The position numbers and the translations under genes are program-made. Positions 63,958 to 64,000 of a stretch of 64,000 nt of DNA are shown here, in pieces; position 1 is the first letter of the stretch, and each line of letters starts with the position of its first letter. Where the stretch lies: contig CANGYQ010000005.1 of the NCBI GenBank assembly GCA_947458745.1, forward strand, positions 186,001 to 250,000. Direction: 5' to 3'. Under the pieces are notes generated by a model. It saw only the letters and a list, made by a program, of their open reading frames with translations. It was not told the DNA's origin and searched no databases. The stretch comes from Bryobacteraceae bacterium. Its GTDB lineage: Bacteria > Acidobacteriota > Terriglobia > Bryobacterales > Bryobacteraceae.

Positions 63958-64000
63958 CTACTTCTTGCGCTTGGCCTTCCAGGGGGCCGTGGCTGGGCCG
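63958..64000 (-). CDS. C-terminal end of a gene running off the right edge
   Basis: On the minus strand the frame reads GPATAPWKAKRKK and then a TAG at 63958-63960. A basic tail of this kind before a stop looks like the end of a real protein. Only 13 residues are visible, so no identity can be given. Confidence 0.3.
   Translation of the reverse strand, partial: GPATAPWKAKRKK

Overview
The window reads as a chromosomal segment of a Gram-negative (diderm) bacterium of high GC content. It most resembles the Acidobacteriota, in particular the Bryobacter/Solibacter type. The evidence is two outer-membrane receptors of about 1150 residues with a carboxypeptidase-like N-terminal domain, a remnant with BACON and 'Solibacter-type' (TIGR03437-like) domains, PEP-CTERM proteins, Tat-exported sulfatases and oxidoreductases, a DUF1080 protein, and a hopanoid operon beside lipid A and LPS-export genes. 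The placement is inferred from gene content; no rRNA or tRNA gene was seen.

Layout. 0-8.5 kb: envelope lipid genes (DHH phosphoesterase fragment, an OlsF-like two-domain ornithine-lipid acyltransferase, a CpdB-like nucleotidase, an exported cyclophilin with Ala/Lys/Pro tails, a WaaA-LpxK fusion) and an Ogt DNA-repair protein. 8.5-17.3 kb: one tightly coupled hopanoid operon, ispH-shc-hpnA-hpnG-two zinc dehydrogenases-hpnC-hpnD. hpnE and hpnH are absent from the window. 17.3-22.6 kb: RDD protein, lptD, a damaged VOC protein and an exported M20 peptidase. 22.7-29.7 kb: TonB-type receptor, then a convergent module of two GspG-like pseudopilins and a secretin carrying TPR and cohesin-like domains. 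29.7-32.3 kb: rluE-like gene, smpB, pepA. 32.4-43 kb: an unrecognised membrane protein, vapBC, cupin plus MFS transporter, glgC, sulfatase, deacetylase/DUF1080 pair, SDR and Gfo/Idh/MocA oxidoreductase. 42.7-44.1 kb: a scar of degraded genes (PEP-CTERM tail, IS1380 transposase piece, HicB-like start) around one intact PEP-CTERM gene. 44.1-53.9 kb: TPR protein, NTF2-like, DinB-like, an HExxH protein, a second TonB-type receptor, a Tat-exported aminotransferase and a SulP permease without STAS domain. 54-63.3 kb: arylsulfotransferase, sulfatase, sdhCAB, methyltransferase, a second toxin-antitoxin pair and a periplasmic sulfite-oxidase-like molybdoenzyme. The right end holds an eroded FG-GAP/BACON gene and the tail of one more minus-strand gene.

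How the parts fit. The hopanoid, lipid A, LPS-export and ornithine-lipid genes together describe outer-membrane construction. The most interesting point is the pair of zinc-dependent polyol-type dehydrogenases locked translationally to hpnG. They are good candidates for the step from ribosylhopane to bacteriohopanetetrol. Other unusual items are the WaaA-LpxK fusion, the cohesin-tailed secretin, REP-like palindromes with GNRA-type loops, and several structured intergenic regions.
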